A stretch of DNA of 42,986 nt from Opitutales bacterium. GTDB lineage: Bacteria; Verrucomicrobiota; Verrucomicrobiia; Opitutales; Seribacteraceae. The DNA lies in assembly GCA_029251885.1 (NCBI GenBank), contig JAQXCL010000051.1:1-42986 (forward strand), given 5' to 3'. The first letter of the stretch is position 1, and each line of letters opens with the position of its first letter. A program made the translations under genes and the position numbers. A model generated the notes under the pieces. It was given only the letters and a program-made list of their open reading frames with translations, was not told where the DNA came from and did no database searches. Of this stretch, positions 9,050 through 17,656 are shown in pieces.

Positions 9050-10293
9050 TACAGAGTCTCTCTAATAATCTTTGCCGGTTCTATACGAGCAGCACGACGA
9101 GCAGGAATCCAAGTCGCTACAGCCACAAATAAAAAAGCTATACAACTAGCCCAAAGGTAGTGATTAAGATCCCAATTTACCACAAAGCTATCAGTAGAAA
9201 ATATGCCCCGAATTCGAAGAGGAATCATCGAAATAAGATAAGTTCCCAAAGCCGCAAACAAAAATCCGATAGTTATACCTGCGACCAGAACAATCGTGCC
9301 TTGCCACAAAAAAATTGCAGAAATATCCATTCTCGAAAAGCCAATTGAACGTAAGATTGCAATATCACGAGTTTTTTCGATCACAAGAATTGCAAAGACA
9401 TTAAACATGCCAAGACCAGACAGAAGAAGTATACAAGACACGGTAATTGCCGAGGAAAAACGAAGTGCCTTGAATACATCAAGCCAGACTCTTTCTCTTT
9501 CTTGCCAACTAACAACCCGGTGATTGAGAGCCGATTGCAATTGGACTGCAAGTCCGGGTGCATGCTCAGGTTCATTTAAAGCTATCTGAAAGACTGAACC
9601 TCCATAGGCACTACCAAGGAAAGACCGGGCTGTAGTCAAATGTATGTAGATTCGATTTTTATCGATTTGGCTAACACCAGATTCAAAGATAGCTGAAACT
9701 CTAAGGTGCAGATTGCCTGTACCCCCTACCAAACTAACCCGATCATCAATTTTTAGACCTAAGCGTTGAGAGATTCTGGAACCTAATATGACTCCCATTT
9801 GGTCAGAAGAAAAGTTATTGATAGTTCCCTGAATAATTTGATTATTCAGGTCAGATGATTGGAGATGGTCTTCCCAGCGAATACCATTCAGCACAATAGA
9901 CTTTCGACGAAAGCCTGTATCCAGAACTGCGCTACCTTCAATAATTTCAGACACCCCTAGGAGCTCAGGGTAGTCATCTAAGGCATCTCGAATCAATGAA
10001 GGTTGGTCAATACCTTCATGATATAGAGAACCTTCACGGGAGTGAAAAAGGAACCTTACATCTCCATCATCGTCGACTTGTTCAACGGTTCCATAAGTAT
10101 CTTGAAAACGGTCAGAAATACGTAGTGCGCCGTTAGTACCTAAGATTGTTTGAATAAAAAATTTCTCAAATCCGGAGGTTTGAGCCTGGGTGACTACAAA
10201 AAAAGAAACTCCGAATACGATTCCAGCTAAAGATAAAAACATCGGCCTCCTTCGAGCAATTACGAAGCGCCAAGCTAATTTGAAACAGAGCAT
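9049..10293 (-). CDS. ABC transporter permease, FtsX/LolE/MacB family
   Basis: This 414-residue permease has the MacB/LolCE architecture. There is one membrane helix near the N-terminus (about 16-38), a large periplasmic domain (about 40-270), then three C-terminal helices (about 275-300, 320-350 and 380-402). The C-terminus ends in the typical WIPARRAARIEPAKIIRETL. Such permeases act mechanically: cytoplasmic ATP hydrolysis drives periplasmic movement that expels substrate through a TolC channel or hands lipoproteins to carriers. Its stop overlaps the ATPase start by one base, and the HlyD-like gene ends 20 bp before its start. The adjacent adaptor and TolC homologue favour a MacB/DevC-like export role over a Lol role. 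Confidence 0.87.
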   Translation of the reverse strand: MLCFKLAWRFVIARRRPMFLSLAGIVFGVSFFVVTQAQTSGFEKFFIQTILGTNGALRISDRFQDTYGTVEQVDDDGDVRFLFHSREGSLYHEGIDQPSLIRDALDDYPELLGVSEIIEGSAVLDTGFRRKSIVLNGIRWEDHLQSSDLNNQIIQGTINNFSSDQMGVILGSRISQRLGLKIDDRVSLVGGTGNLHLRVSAIFESGVSQIDKNRIYIHLTTARSFLGSAYGGSVFQIALNEPEHAPGLAVQLQSALNHRVVSWQERERVWLDVFKALRFSSAITVSCILLLSGLGMFNVFAILVIEKTRDIAILRSIGFSRMDISAIFLWQGTIVLVAGITIGFLFAALGTYLISMIPLRIRGIFSTDSFVVNWDLNHYLWASCIAFLFVAVATWIPARRAARIEPAKIIRETL

Positions 10294-10313
10294 TAGATGA
10301 CATCCTCTACCAT

Positions 10314-11444
10314 CTAGTTGGAAAAACTAACCATGGTAGATTTGATCCTTTCGCCATCTTTTAATAAGTGCGGTGTTTCAACCACAACCCTCTCACCTTT
10401 TTTTAATCCTTTTAAGACCTCAACAGTCCGCAAATTTTTAGAACCGATCAAAACTTTTCTAAATTGAGCCACACCGCTCTGCTCAACTACTACAAAATCA
10501 CCGATTAGTGCCTTACGTGGTATAAGCAACGCAACTTCTTTCTCTGATTTTATAATCTCAGCCCGTCCAGAACTTCCAACCGGAATTTTTTCATCACTAT
10601 TATCTAACCTCAAATAAAGTTTTCGAATCCCGGAGTTTGATTCCACCGTAGAGGAAAGGGCAGATACATTTGCATCAAAAATAGTTTTTCCTTGAGAGAA
10701 AAATGTAACACCTGCTGAGAGACCTACCTTTAAGCCAAGAAACTCTTCTTCATTTAAAGAAACCTCGATAATTCTTTCAGGGGAATGAACATTCCCAACA
10801 ATGTTTCCAGAAAAAACTTGGTTACCAGGTGCAACAAAACAGGAAGAGAAATCTCCTTTAATTGGACTCCTTATTGCCCGTTTTTCAACTTCAGCAACGA
10901 GGGTATCCATAGAAAGGTCGAAGTTTTGTAAAAAATGAGAATCTGCTAATACCTCCAGTTTTCGTTGTGCTCGCATCCGCTGAACTTCATTTTGCTTCTT
11001 TTCCAAGTTATGAATTGAAACTTTTTCCTCCTTGGCTAATTCATTTATTGAGAGAAGTTCTTTCTCCTGAATCTCTAAAAGTATACCAAGTGGAGACCCC
11101 GCTTTTTTTCTTTCAGTAAATTGCGTTTTGTCCAAAATGAGCCGATCCATTCTTCGGTCAAGATCATCAAGTTCGAGTTGGATTAATGTTTGGTTTTCAT
11201 CAACAGAGAGCGTCCCCTCCAATGGCAAAAGTGCGACCCAATCTACTTTTGCATTTGATTGAGCTCGTAGCTCATAAGTTGCAGCTGCATGGACGCGGAC
11301 ATTACCGGTAACAGAATCGCGAATCGTACCAGTCTTAGATTGGGTAACCAAAACGGTGGGGACGACTTGCCTGAAAATAAAAAAAACAGAAAGAACAATC
11401 AGGCAAAGTATAAAACAACATAAAGCTAGAGAACTTTTTTTCAT
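10314..11444 (-). CDS. HlyD/MacA-type periplasmic adaptor (membrane fusion protein)
   Basis: This 376-residue protein has one N-terminal membrane anchor (about residues 6-28) followed by a periplasmic part. A barrel-sandwich or lipoyl-like half comes first, then a helical hairpin of about 70 residues rich in Lys/Glu (about 100-170). The second lipoyl half (IRSPIKGDFSS) and beta-barrel domains follow. The terminal region GLKKGERVVVETPHLLKDGERI is typical of RND/ABC adaptors. It would connect the inner-membrane permease with the TolC-like channel encoded 2 bp upstream. The tight spacing supports co-expression of all four exporter genes. The family is clear; the cargo is not. Confidence 0.87.
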   Translation of the reverse strand: MKKSSLALCCFILCLIVLSVFFIFRQVVPTVLVTQSKTGTIRDSVTGNVRVHAAATYELRAQSNAKVDWVALLPLEGTLSVDENQTLIQLELDDLDRRMDRLILDKTQFTERKKAGSPLGILLEIQEKELLSINELAKEEKVSIHNLEKKQNEVQRMRAQRKLEVLADSHFLQNFDLSMDTLVAEVEKRAIRSPIKGDFSSCFVAPGNQVFSGNIVGNVHSPERIIEVSLNEEEFLGLKVGLSAGVTFFSQGKTIFDANVSALSSTVESNSGIRKLYLRLDNSDEKIPVGSSGRAEIIKSEKEVALLIPRKALIGDFVVVEQSGVAQFRKVLIGSKNLRTVEVLKGLKKGERVVVETPHLLKDGERIKSTMVSFSN

Positions 11445-11446
11445 AC

Positions 11447-12781
11447 TTATTTAGAATTTGGGTAGTTGATAAAGGTTTCAAACATTACAATCTGTTCATA
11501 TTGGTCAAGCAGGACCATAAAATGACAGACTGCTTCCAAATTCTGCAATTGAGACTGATCCAGGGCAACCCTGGCAGAAAAGTGGTCTGCGGGTGATATA
11601 CGATCCATTTGTAACTCGATTTTGCTTTTCTCAAGCCTGTTTTCGGCTACTGAAATTAATTTTCGGCCCAAAATGATTCTTTCTTTTAAAGACTTAAGTT
11701 CGCTGACCACGGAACGGACTTTATCTCGCAGTTCACGATTTTGGCTCTCTATTGTATTTTCTAATTTCAACTTCTTTGCCAAAGCAATTTTTTTTTGTCC
11801 CGTACTCTTGTGGGAATCCCAAATTGACCAACTAGCCTCTAACCCAACTAAAAAATTATTCCTGTCTAAACTGCTTCTACCCTCTGCAAGATCAACCTGA
11901 TCCTGGAAGTATGCACCAGTAAGATTAATTTTGGGTTTTAGTTCAGCTTCAGCAATTTTTATATGCTCATCTTCAATTTCAACTTGGGTCTGTAATCTAT
12001 TTATCTCTATATTACTTAGAGAACCAATAAGTATGGGAAATTCCTGATTGAAATTATGACTTTTCGAAAACTCCCAAAAAACCTTGGTAATCTTAAGAGA
12101 CAAAGGCTTGTTGTATCCGGAAAGACTTACAAAATAGGATCTACTTCTTTCTAGTGAAGTTCGCAGTTCAGCAATGGTTATTTCTCGGTTGAGCTGCTCA
12201 ACACGAGCCTCTTCTAAAGCAAGGGGAGTGCTCAAGTTTAACTCCAGCCTCTTTTCAATTGTATCTACATATTGTGTTGCAATCCTGAGCTGCTCAATTG
12301 CCATGAGGCTACGATAATTTAAGGCAATAAGTTTTAGAAATACACCCCGAACCTCGCCTGCAAGAGTTCTTCTTTGGACTGAGAAACTATCTTCGATCCA
12401 AGATATATTTAGGTTGGCAATTTGTTCTCGTGCTTTCAGTGCTCCCCAATGGAATATTGGCTTGGTAAGATAGGCTTGATTAAAAGTGCGATAACGATGG
12501 TAGAAATCTTCACTTGGCCGATCTTCGTGAATTGATTGGCCAGAAACCTTTAACCCAAATTTAAAGCCTTGTTCTGACTTGGCAATTACCTGATTAGCTT
12601 GGGCAATATCCAAATCAAATTCTTTGTTTTTTAAAATTGGCGAACGATCATTAAGTTTTTCTAAAACCTGAACAAGCTCCTCAAAAAAAAACTCAGGTCT
12701 TTCATTTTTTGGAATTTCAAAACCAAAAAAATCTAAGCTAATGAAAGTATTGAGAAAAAAAAATAAATATGCTTTTTTCAA
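11447..12781 (-). CDS. TolC-family outer-membrane efflux protein
   Basis: This TolC/OEP-type channel protein has about 444 residues. The body is dominated by long amphipathic helices with two repeats. Examples are the region before and after RTLAGEVRGVFLKLIALNY, and the later KLKLENTIESQNRELRDKVR region. The open frame extends to 13063, but that part overlaps the upstream cytochrome gene and reads as noise. I therefore place the start at TTG 12781. There a Lys-Lys plus hydrophobic stretch (LKKAYLFFFLNTFISL) looks like a signal peptide, and GGTG precedes the codon. The signal lacks an obvious Ala-X-Ala site, so the start is uncertain. Together with the adaptor, permease and ATPase it completes a tripartite export system. 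Confidence 0.8.
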   Translation of the reverse strand: MKKAYLFFFLNTFISLDFFGFEIPKNERPEFFFEELVQVLEKLNDRSPILKNKEFDLDIAQANQVIAKSEQGFKFGLKVSGQSIHEDRPSEDFYHRYRTFNQAYLTKPIFHWGALKAREQIANLNISWIEDSFSVQRRTLAGEVRGVFLKLIALNYRSLMAIEQLRIATQYVDTIEKRLELNLSTPLALEEARVEQLNREITIAELRTSLERSRSYFVSLSGYNKPLSLKITKVFWEFSKSHNFNQEFPILIGSLSNIEINRLQTQVEIEDEHIKIAEAELKPKINLTGAYFQDQVDLAEGRSSLDRNNFLVGLEASWSIWDSHKSTGQKKIALAKKLKLENTIESQNRELRDKVRSVVSELKSLKERIILGRKLISVAENRLEKSKIELQMDRISPADHFSARVALDQSQLQNLEAVCHFMVLLDQYEQIVMFETFINYPNSK

Positions 12782-12848
12782 GTCACCACAATGGAACAAT
12801 CTAAAAACAGGGACAATTCCAAAAAGACAGAAGCTTGTTGAAAAACAA

Positions 12849-13526
12849 TTATTGGCTAAACGAGTCCGAAAACATCTTGCGTAACTCAGAACCAATCCAC
12901 TGATCTTGCATATCAGATGATTCATCCCGTAAACGACTGACCTCATCCTCGAGAACTTCAGTTGAAGAATTGCCCCATGCTTGCCTGACATAAGTGGAAA
13001 CATTAGCAATTTCACGGTCAGTAATTGGCACAGCAGCCATATTAACGGCTGCAGATGTACCATACTTTTTACCTTTGACCATAATTTCTCCCTTTAGACC
13101 TTTTAAAATAACATTTGCAATAACTGCTGGATCTGCAGAAACCCACTCGGAACCGGCAAGAGGAGGAAACTGCCCCTCAATTCCCAAACCATTAGCTTGG
13201 TGACATGAAGCACAACGGGCGGCAAAAATCTTTTCTCCCGAAGAAATCTTCCTATCCAATCGTAAGGTTTCTTTTTCCTCTGCTGTAAGTACAATTAATT
13301 CAACAGGTGGATGGAGTTGAAATGAATTGGTAGAATGAGACAATTGGATTGAACAAACAAAAATCAAACAACCAAATACGAACACGAATACCAAAGGAGC
13401 CAACAGGAAATTTGCCGTAGGCTCGTGCTTGTTTTTGGAAAGCTCGACATGAGATTTGACAATTTCTTCATCAGAAAATTCCTTGTCATTTGGCAAGTTG
13501 CCGCGGTGTGTTGAATCATCGCTCAT
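12849..13526 (-). CDS. Membrane-anchored monoheme cytochrome c
   Basis: This 225-residue protein has a hydrophilic N-terminal tail, one membrane helix (about residues 40-60) and a periplasmic class-I-like cytochrome c domain. The domain has heme motif CASCH (105-109), then GQFPPLAGSEWV and a likely axial Met in AAVNMAAVP (about 168). The domain resembles the C-terminal domain of the neighbouring CcoO-like protein, sharing the GQFPPLAGS block and a WGNS motif, so the two are probably duplicates. Its start overlaps the upstream stop by ATGA. It occupies the position of CcoP in a cbb3 operon but has only one heme motif, whereas CcoP normally has two. It probably carries electrons within, or out of, the ACIII/CcoNO-like complex. 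Confidence 0.87.
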   Translation of the reverse strand: MSDDSTHRGNLPNDKEFSDEEIVKSHVELSKNKHEPTANFLLAPLVFVFVFGCLIFVCSIQLSHSTNSFQLHPPVELIVLTAEEKETLRLDRKISSGEKIFAARCASCHQANGLGIEGQFPPLAGSEWVSADPAVIANVILKGLKGEIMVKGKKYGTSAAVNMAAVPITDREIANVSTYVRQAWGNSSTEVLEDEVSRLRDESSDMQDQWIGSELRKMFSDSFSQ

Positions 13527-14641
13527 TGTATAGGAGTGGTAAGCTCGGCAGACGTAAACATTTGCATGGGGGCCCTTCCCTTTAAAGATGCTCGAACGGT
13601 GGCAACTTCTTCTGCTGAAACTGCAGATGCAGAATTACCCCAATCGTTTCGAATGTAAGTAAGAACATTGGCAATCTGTTCGTTAGTCAAAGATCCAGGA
13701 GGAATACCGGGGGGAGCCATGACATTATTATATTTAACTCCATTTACTTCAATCTCTCCCATCAGTCCATACATCGAGATCTTGATGAGCCTTTCCTTAT
13801 TACCCAAAACCCAGTCAGACCCAGCAAGAGGAGGAAACTGACCCGCAAGACCCTCTCCATTTTGTTGATGGCATGCAAAACACATTCCTCCACCTGGTGC
13901 AGCCTTCATATAAATTTCCTTTCCCGTATCTATTTGATCTTGCAACCATTTTGGTGCTTCACCACCAGCACTTGAAATTACTTCCTCTTCTACGAGCTCC
14001 TCTTCAGTTTCGATAAAAGAAACTTCGGGCAACTCATAATCTTGCTTCAATGCCTGCAAATAGGCCACAAGACGGTTAGCTCTTATAGATGGGCGAACCG
14101 TACGATTTTTATCCATATTATTTTTTGGTGCTATTCCAATATCTGAATACACAGGCTCATCAACTAACTGATAAAGGAATGGGCTTGGCGGACAAAGAGA
14201 AGAAGGGAAAATCGACTGAGGTTCAAATAAGTGTTGGTGTAACCATTCATCAGAATAATTCCGTAGACCAACATTTGCCAAATCCGGACCAATTCTCGAA
14301 TTTCCTAGAAGCACATGTTCTTGTAAGACATAATCTCGCGGAGCAGATGGTCGCTTTCCCCACCCTCTTTCCACATCAAAACCAGCTTCAACTCGTCTCA
14401 CTTGCTGGGTGTGACAAGTTACACAACCAAGGGCTGCATACTCTTCAGCACCTTGTTTAGCCATACCAGAAATATCGACAGGAAAAAGTTCTGCGTCTTC
14501 AGGAACTGAGCCATCATCGTCCAATACCTCGGAAGTTGGAACCAAGTCTCCAAATTGAGATCGAGCACCTACTACAAAAGCAAGCCATGCCATTCCTAAG
14601 GTAAAAAATATGCCAATAGTGAATTTGGCTAGATTGTTCAT
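13523..14641 (-). CDS. CcoO-like subunit fused to a second cytochrome c domain (cbb3 oxidase subunit II family)
   Basis: This 372-residue protein has an N-terminal membrane helix (about 8-26) and a FixO/CcoO-type cytochrome domain. That domain has LGCVTCHTQQVRR (heme Cys73, Cys76, His77), GNSRIGPDLANVG and YSDEWLHQHLFEPQ. After an acidic linker (about 205-235) comes a second monoheme domain with CFACHQQNGEGLAGQFPPLAGS (Cys254-His258) and a likely Met308 ligand in YNNVMAPPG. Ordinary CcoO has only the first domain. Where CcoO carries the axial Met (a KMPSYPWL-type motif), this protein has LCPPSPFL, so Cys150 sits at the ligand position. It overlaps ccoN-like and the downstream cytochrome gene by ATGA on both sides, indicating translational coupling. 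Confidence 0.88.
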   Translation of the reverse strand: MNNLAKFTIGIFFTLGMAWLAFVVGARSQFGDLVPTSEVLDDDGSVPEDAELFPVDISGMAKQGAEEYAALGCVTCHTQQVRRVEAGFDVERGWGKRPSAPRDYVLQEHVLLGNSRIGPDLANVGLRNYSDEWLHQHLFEPQSIFPSSLCPPSPFLYQLVDEPVYSDIGIAPKNNMDKNRTVRPSIRANRLVAYLQALKQDYELPEVSFIETEEELVEEEVISSAGGEAPKWLQDQIDTGKEIYMKAAPGGGMCFACHQQNGEGLAGQFPPLAGSDWVLGNKERLIKISMYGLMGEIEVNGVKYNNVMAPPGIPPGSLTNEQIANVLTYIRNDWGNSASAVSAEEVATVRASLKGRAPMQMFTSAELTTPIQ

Positions 14642-16041
14642 ACGCTAGCCTCCTTATTCTCAGCAGAAAAATAAACAAATGGATTTGGGAAAATTATTCT
14701 CCAAACATTGACCACAAATACGAACTGGGAAAATGCGAGAATGATGAAAGCGAATTTGGTGATCAAGAAATAGGGTTGAATGGAATGAATAACTGATGAT
14801 GACCAAGGCAGACTAGGCTGTCCGGCAAGAACCCCATGGGTAAGACCGCCAATTAAGTAGGCAAGTAAGAGCATCAAAACGCCAAGTGTGGAGGTCCAAA
14901 AGTGAAAAGATTTTGCAGCCTTAGGAATTTCTCGACCAGTAATGCGAGGAAGGGCAAAATAGACAGCTCCAAAAATAATCATACTAAAAAAACCATACAC
15001 TCTTTGGTTAAAGTGAAACTCATTAATGATTGTAAATTGAGTAATCTTGGCAACTGCAGGTAACGAGAAAACCACGCCGATATAACTGGATATAGTGTAT
15101 GAAAGTGTACCAAAAATAACAAACCTGAGGGGTAAGCTGTGCCAAACCTTTCCAATATCCATGAAAGCTGTTGCGTGAAAGTTCGTTGATGCCACAGCAA
15201 TAGGGAATACCATCGCTATGCTCATCACCGTGCCGACTGCAGGGATCCACATAGGTACGGGTCCACCTTCCAAGTGGTGAACCACAGACCAAGGAGCAAG
15301 AGCAGCTATGCACCAAAAACCAAATATAGCTAAATAATACTTATCAATTGTTCGACCAAGAATTGCAGGGATAAGGTAATAAGCTGCACCTAAAGCTACG
15401 GGAGTTAACCACAACCATACAAGGCTTTGTCCATACCACATCGAAAGAACCGTCTGTAATGTGCCCCGAGCAGGATTAATCTCCAACCCATTCCATGCGA
15501 TTAAAAACAACGCCGGAAACCAAAGTAATGCAGCTAAAATAAACCATTGAGGAGCGATTGTTTCACGCACTTGACGGGAGCGATGGATGACTAAGGCTAA
15601 GAAAGTAATAATCAGGTAAGAAATAAGCATGGCAGGCCAAACTTCAGTAGGCATTTCAAGCATTTCGTGCCCACTCATATGTCCATCCATGATGCCTAAC
15701 AATCCAAATGTGATAGCTAAATTCCAAATAACTCCAGCAAAAACAAGGAAGACGGATCCGCGTACTTCAGCTTGGGACAAACGAGCCAATATCCACAGAG
15801 ATACAGCAAATATCGAGTTACCTCCCCATCCGTAAACAAAAGCGTTAGCCTGAGCTACTTTAATTTTTCCGTAGGTCAAAAATTCATAGGATGATAAGAA
15901 AAACGGATCAGTGAGCTTGGCTGCAGCTAAGTATGCAAGCAATGCAGCCATAAGTAACCAAAGACCGGCTGAGGAAAGAAAGAAGGAAAAAACCAACTTC
16001 GCGGAACGATCAATAACCTTGTCTGGAGAATCTGCTGGCAT
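14638..16041 (-). CDS. CcoN-like subunit I (cbb3-type heme-copper oxidase family) with degenerate metal ligands
   Basis: This 467-residue polytopic protein, about 12 helices, has the cbb3 subunit I fold. It aligns without gaps to remembered P. stutzeri CcoN segments over the helix II, VI-VII and X-XI regions. Key residues differ. The low-spin heme b ligands are Gln64 (in KVAQANAF) and Asn345 (in HFNQRVYGF). One CuB His is Gln205 (in WYGQSLVW). The cross-linked active-site Tyr is Ala249, and the conserved Glu of TFEGP is Ile321. Two CuB histidines (His255, His256 in VVHHLEGG) and the high-spin heme ligand (His343) remain. It is therefore unlikely to be a normal oxygen reductase. It is placed between the ACIII genes and the CcoO-like gene, with an ATGA overlap to the latter. 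No gene symbol is given because the function is doubtful. Confidence 0.85.
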   Translation of the reverse strand: MPADSPDKVIDRSAKLVFSFFLSSAGLWLLMAALLAYLAAAKLTDPFFLSSYEFLTYGKIKVAQANAFVYGWGGNSIFAVSLWILARLSQAEVRGSVFLVFAGVIWNLAITFGLLGIMDGHMSGHEMLEMPTEVWPAMLISYLIITFLALVIHRSRQVRETIAPQWFILAALLWFPALFLIAWNGLEINPARGTLQTVLSMWYGQSLVWLWLTPVALGAAYYLIPAILGRTIDKYYLAIFGFWCIAALAPWSVVHHLEGGPVPMWIPAVGTVMSIAMVFPIAVASTNFHATAFMDIGKVWHSLPLRFVIFGTLSYTISSYIGVVFSLPAVAKITQFTIINEFHFNQRVYGFFSMIIFGAVYFALPRITGREIPKAAKSFHFWTSTLGVLMLLLAYLIGGLTHGVLAGQPSLPWSSSVIHSIQPYFLITKFAFIILAFSQFVFVVNVWRIIFPNPFVYFSAENKEASV

Positions 16042-16047
16042 GCGAAC

Positions 16048-16359
16048 CTATTTGGATGGTTGAGGTTGGGCCTTGCTAGTGGCACGATAAGTTTGGAGAA
16101 CACTCTTCATCGATGACTCAATGGTAGTATTTTGCTCAGTATGAAAATCATCAACCAAGGATAAGAACTTTTCGTTTTGCACTCGGTGTGCCTGAGCTTT
16201 TGCTGTGCGAACTGAGTCTATTGCCTCGTTAACAGATGCAGGTGCTTCAGGTTCAAAGAATCTTTGAGCTAAATAAAAGCCTGAGAGCAATAGTGCTAAT
16301 ACTAAGAAAGTAAAGAAGACGCTGCATCCGTCTGCCCGTTGGTTCGTCGGATTACTCAT
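16048..16359 (-). CDS. Small single-pass membrane protein in the ACIII operon
   Basis: This is a 103-residue protein with one hydrophobic segment (about residues 14-34) followed by a polar, probably helical, periplasmic tail rich in Ala, Gln, Ser and Thr. I do not recognise a family. The chosen ATG at 16359 overlaps the end of actF by 8 bp; an alternative ATG lies at 16377. It ends 6 bp before the ccoN-like start. In other ACIII operons a small membrane subunit, ActG, follows ActF, so this gene has the right size and position for an ActG-like role. That is an argument from context only. Confidence 0.7.
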   Translation of the reverse strand: MSNPTNQRADGCSVFFTFLVLALLLSGFYLAQRFFEPEAPASVNEAIDSVRTAKAQAHRVQNEKFLSLVDDFHTEQNTTIESSMKSVLQTYRATSKAQPQPSK

Positions 16360-17656
16360 GATGATTAATAGATTCACGAATGCGGGGATCGCGAATCGGA
16401 ATAATTTCAGCTATGCCAGATTGAAAACTGCGAATAACGGCCCATGCACACAAACAACCAACTCCCACTAGAGAGAACACACCCCACAACAAGTGAGACC
16501 CAATAACAGGGCGGGCTTCATAGCCAACGAATGCACCTGGAACAATTTCACGACCTGGAATAATATTCCAATAAAGGTCAAGGAGGTGAAAGGCCAAAAT
16601 CCAACAAACAATAAAAACAAGTTTGGGTACATCGACTTTAGTTCTGTAGAAAAGCAAGTATAAGAAAGGGAAAAAGAAATGACCAAATATTAAACCCATA
16701 CTTACCCAAAACCATCCAGATCGAAGTCCAGTGTTAGGATCAATCTCACGAATGGTAAACCAAAAGGTTTCCTCGGGTATATTTGCACTGTAAATTAAAA
16801 AATACTGGGAGAAACTCACATAAGCCCAGAATATCGTGAAAGTCAGAGACAAACAGGCTAAATCATACTGGTGAGCTTGTTTAAAAAGGCCCTTGAGCTT
16901 GCCATTCGCCACAAGATAAACACAAATTAAAATAGTTATCGCAAGAGCAGCACGCATGCCCGAAGCAAAAAACCACACTCCATACATCGTAGAAAACCAT
17001 TGGTATTCCAGGCTCATAAACATGTCAAAAGCACCAAAAGTAAGGGCTAATGCAGCGGCAGGGATTCCAATTGCGGATACCTTAGTACCAAGATGCGTCC
17101 ACTTGGGATCACCATCTTTATCCTGTGAAAAAGAAGCTTTTCTAAGCCAATAACTAATCCCACAGAAAATACCAAAGTAAGCGATGAGACGAAGAGTAAA
17201 AAAGTTTAGGTTTAGGTATCCAGCTTTTTTTTGATGAAGAACATCTTCCTCTACGGATATAATACTGCTGACTTCAATCGTTGGACTGGCAGGATTGATC
17301 CATGACCAAAGGATACCAGCTTGATCTTTACCAAACCAAGCAACAAGTAAAAGAGGAAGCAAACATAAGCCCAACCACGGAAAAGCAGATAGTGCATGCT
17401 CTTGTTGTCTACGAACCACAGGACTCCACTTTGAATTAAAAATACGAAAAATCATAATCAGCATGAGCATGCCGATAGCTATACTCAGCCAAAAAGAACA
17501 ACCCCATAACCAACCAAGAAAAGGAGCTTTATCACCAGACTGTAGACCTTGAAAAAGTCCCACTAACCCACCGCCTAGGCCAAGCACAGATCCAGCTAAT
17601 AATTTTGTGGAAAGACCCTTTGGTGAAGTGTCCTTGGTGGAGGATTCGTCCATCAT
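16352..17656 (-). CDS. actF: ACIII subunit ActF (NrfD-like membrane quinol-oxidoreductase subunit)
   Basis: ActF is one of two NrfD-like integral membrane subunits of alternative complex III, the quinol:electron-acceptor oxidoreductase that replaces the bc1 complex. The 434-residue product has about ten hydrophobic helices. Conserved-looking blocks include GAFDMFMSLEYQWFSTMYGV and FFPFLYLLFYR. The frame is open further upstream to 17734, but that part overlaps actE. ATG at 17656 overlaps the actE stop as ATGA and is preferred (a second ATG follows at once). Order and spacing (A-B-C-D-E-F on one strand) match ACIII operons described in Rhodothermus and Flavobacterium. Confidence 0.9.
   Translation of the reverse strand: MMDESSTKDTSPKGLSTKLLAGSVLGLGGGLVGLFQGLQSGDKAPFLGWLWGCSFWLSIAIGMLMLIMIFRIFNSKWSPVVRRQQEHALSAFPWLGLCLLPLLLVAWFGKDQAGILWSWINPASPTIEVSSIISVEEDVLHQKKAGYLNLNFFTLRLIAYFGIFCGISYWLRKASFSQDKDGDPKWTHLGTKVSAIGIPAAALALTFGAFDMFMSLEYQWFSTMYGVWFFASGMRAALAITILICVYLVANGKLKGLFKQAHQYDLACLSLTFTIFWAYVSFSQYFLIYSANIPEETFWFTIREIDPNTGLRSGWFWVSMGLIFGHFFFPFLYLLFYRTKVDVPKLVFIVCWILAFHLLDLYWNIIPGREIVPGAFVGYEARPVIGSHLLWGVFSLVGVGCLCAWAVIRSFQSGIAEIIPIRDPRIRESINHHE

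Noticed and set aside
12782-13063. N-terminal extension of the TolC-like frame overlapping the cytochrome gene
   Set aside because: The translated stretch has no signal peptide or family likeness and lies inside the well-supported cytochrome coding region in another frame. The start at 12781 is preferred.
14089-14460. 123-codon plus-strand frame opposite the CcoO-like gene
   Set aside because: It is antisense to conserved cytochrome motifs and has no domain or initiation signal of its own.
14638-16041. Reading the CcoN-like protein as a nitric oxide reductase
   Set aside because: The motif spacing follows CcoN without gaps, and the expected FeB-site histidine at helix VI is Gln. I see no positive evidence for NO reductase glutamates at the usual sites.
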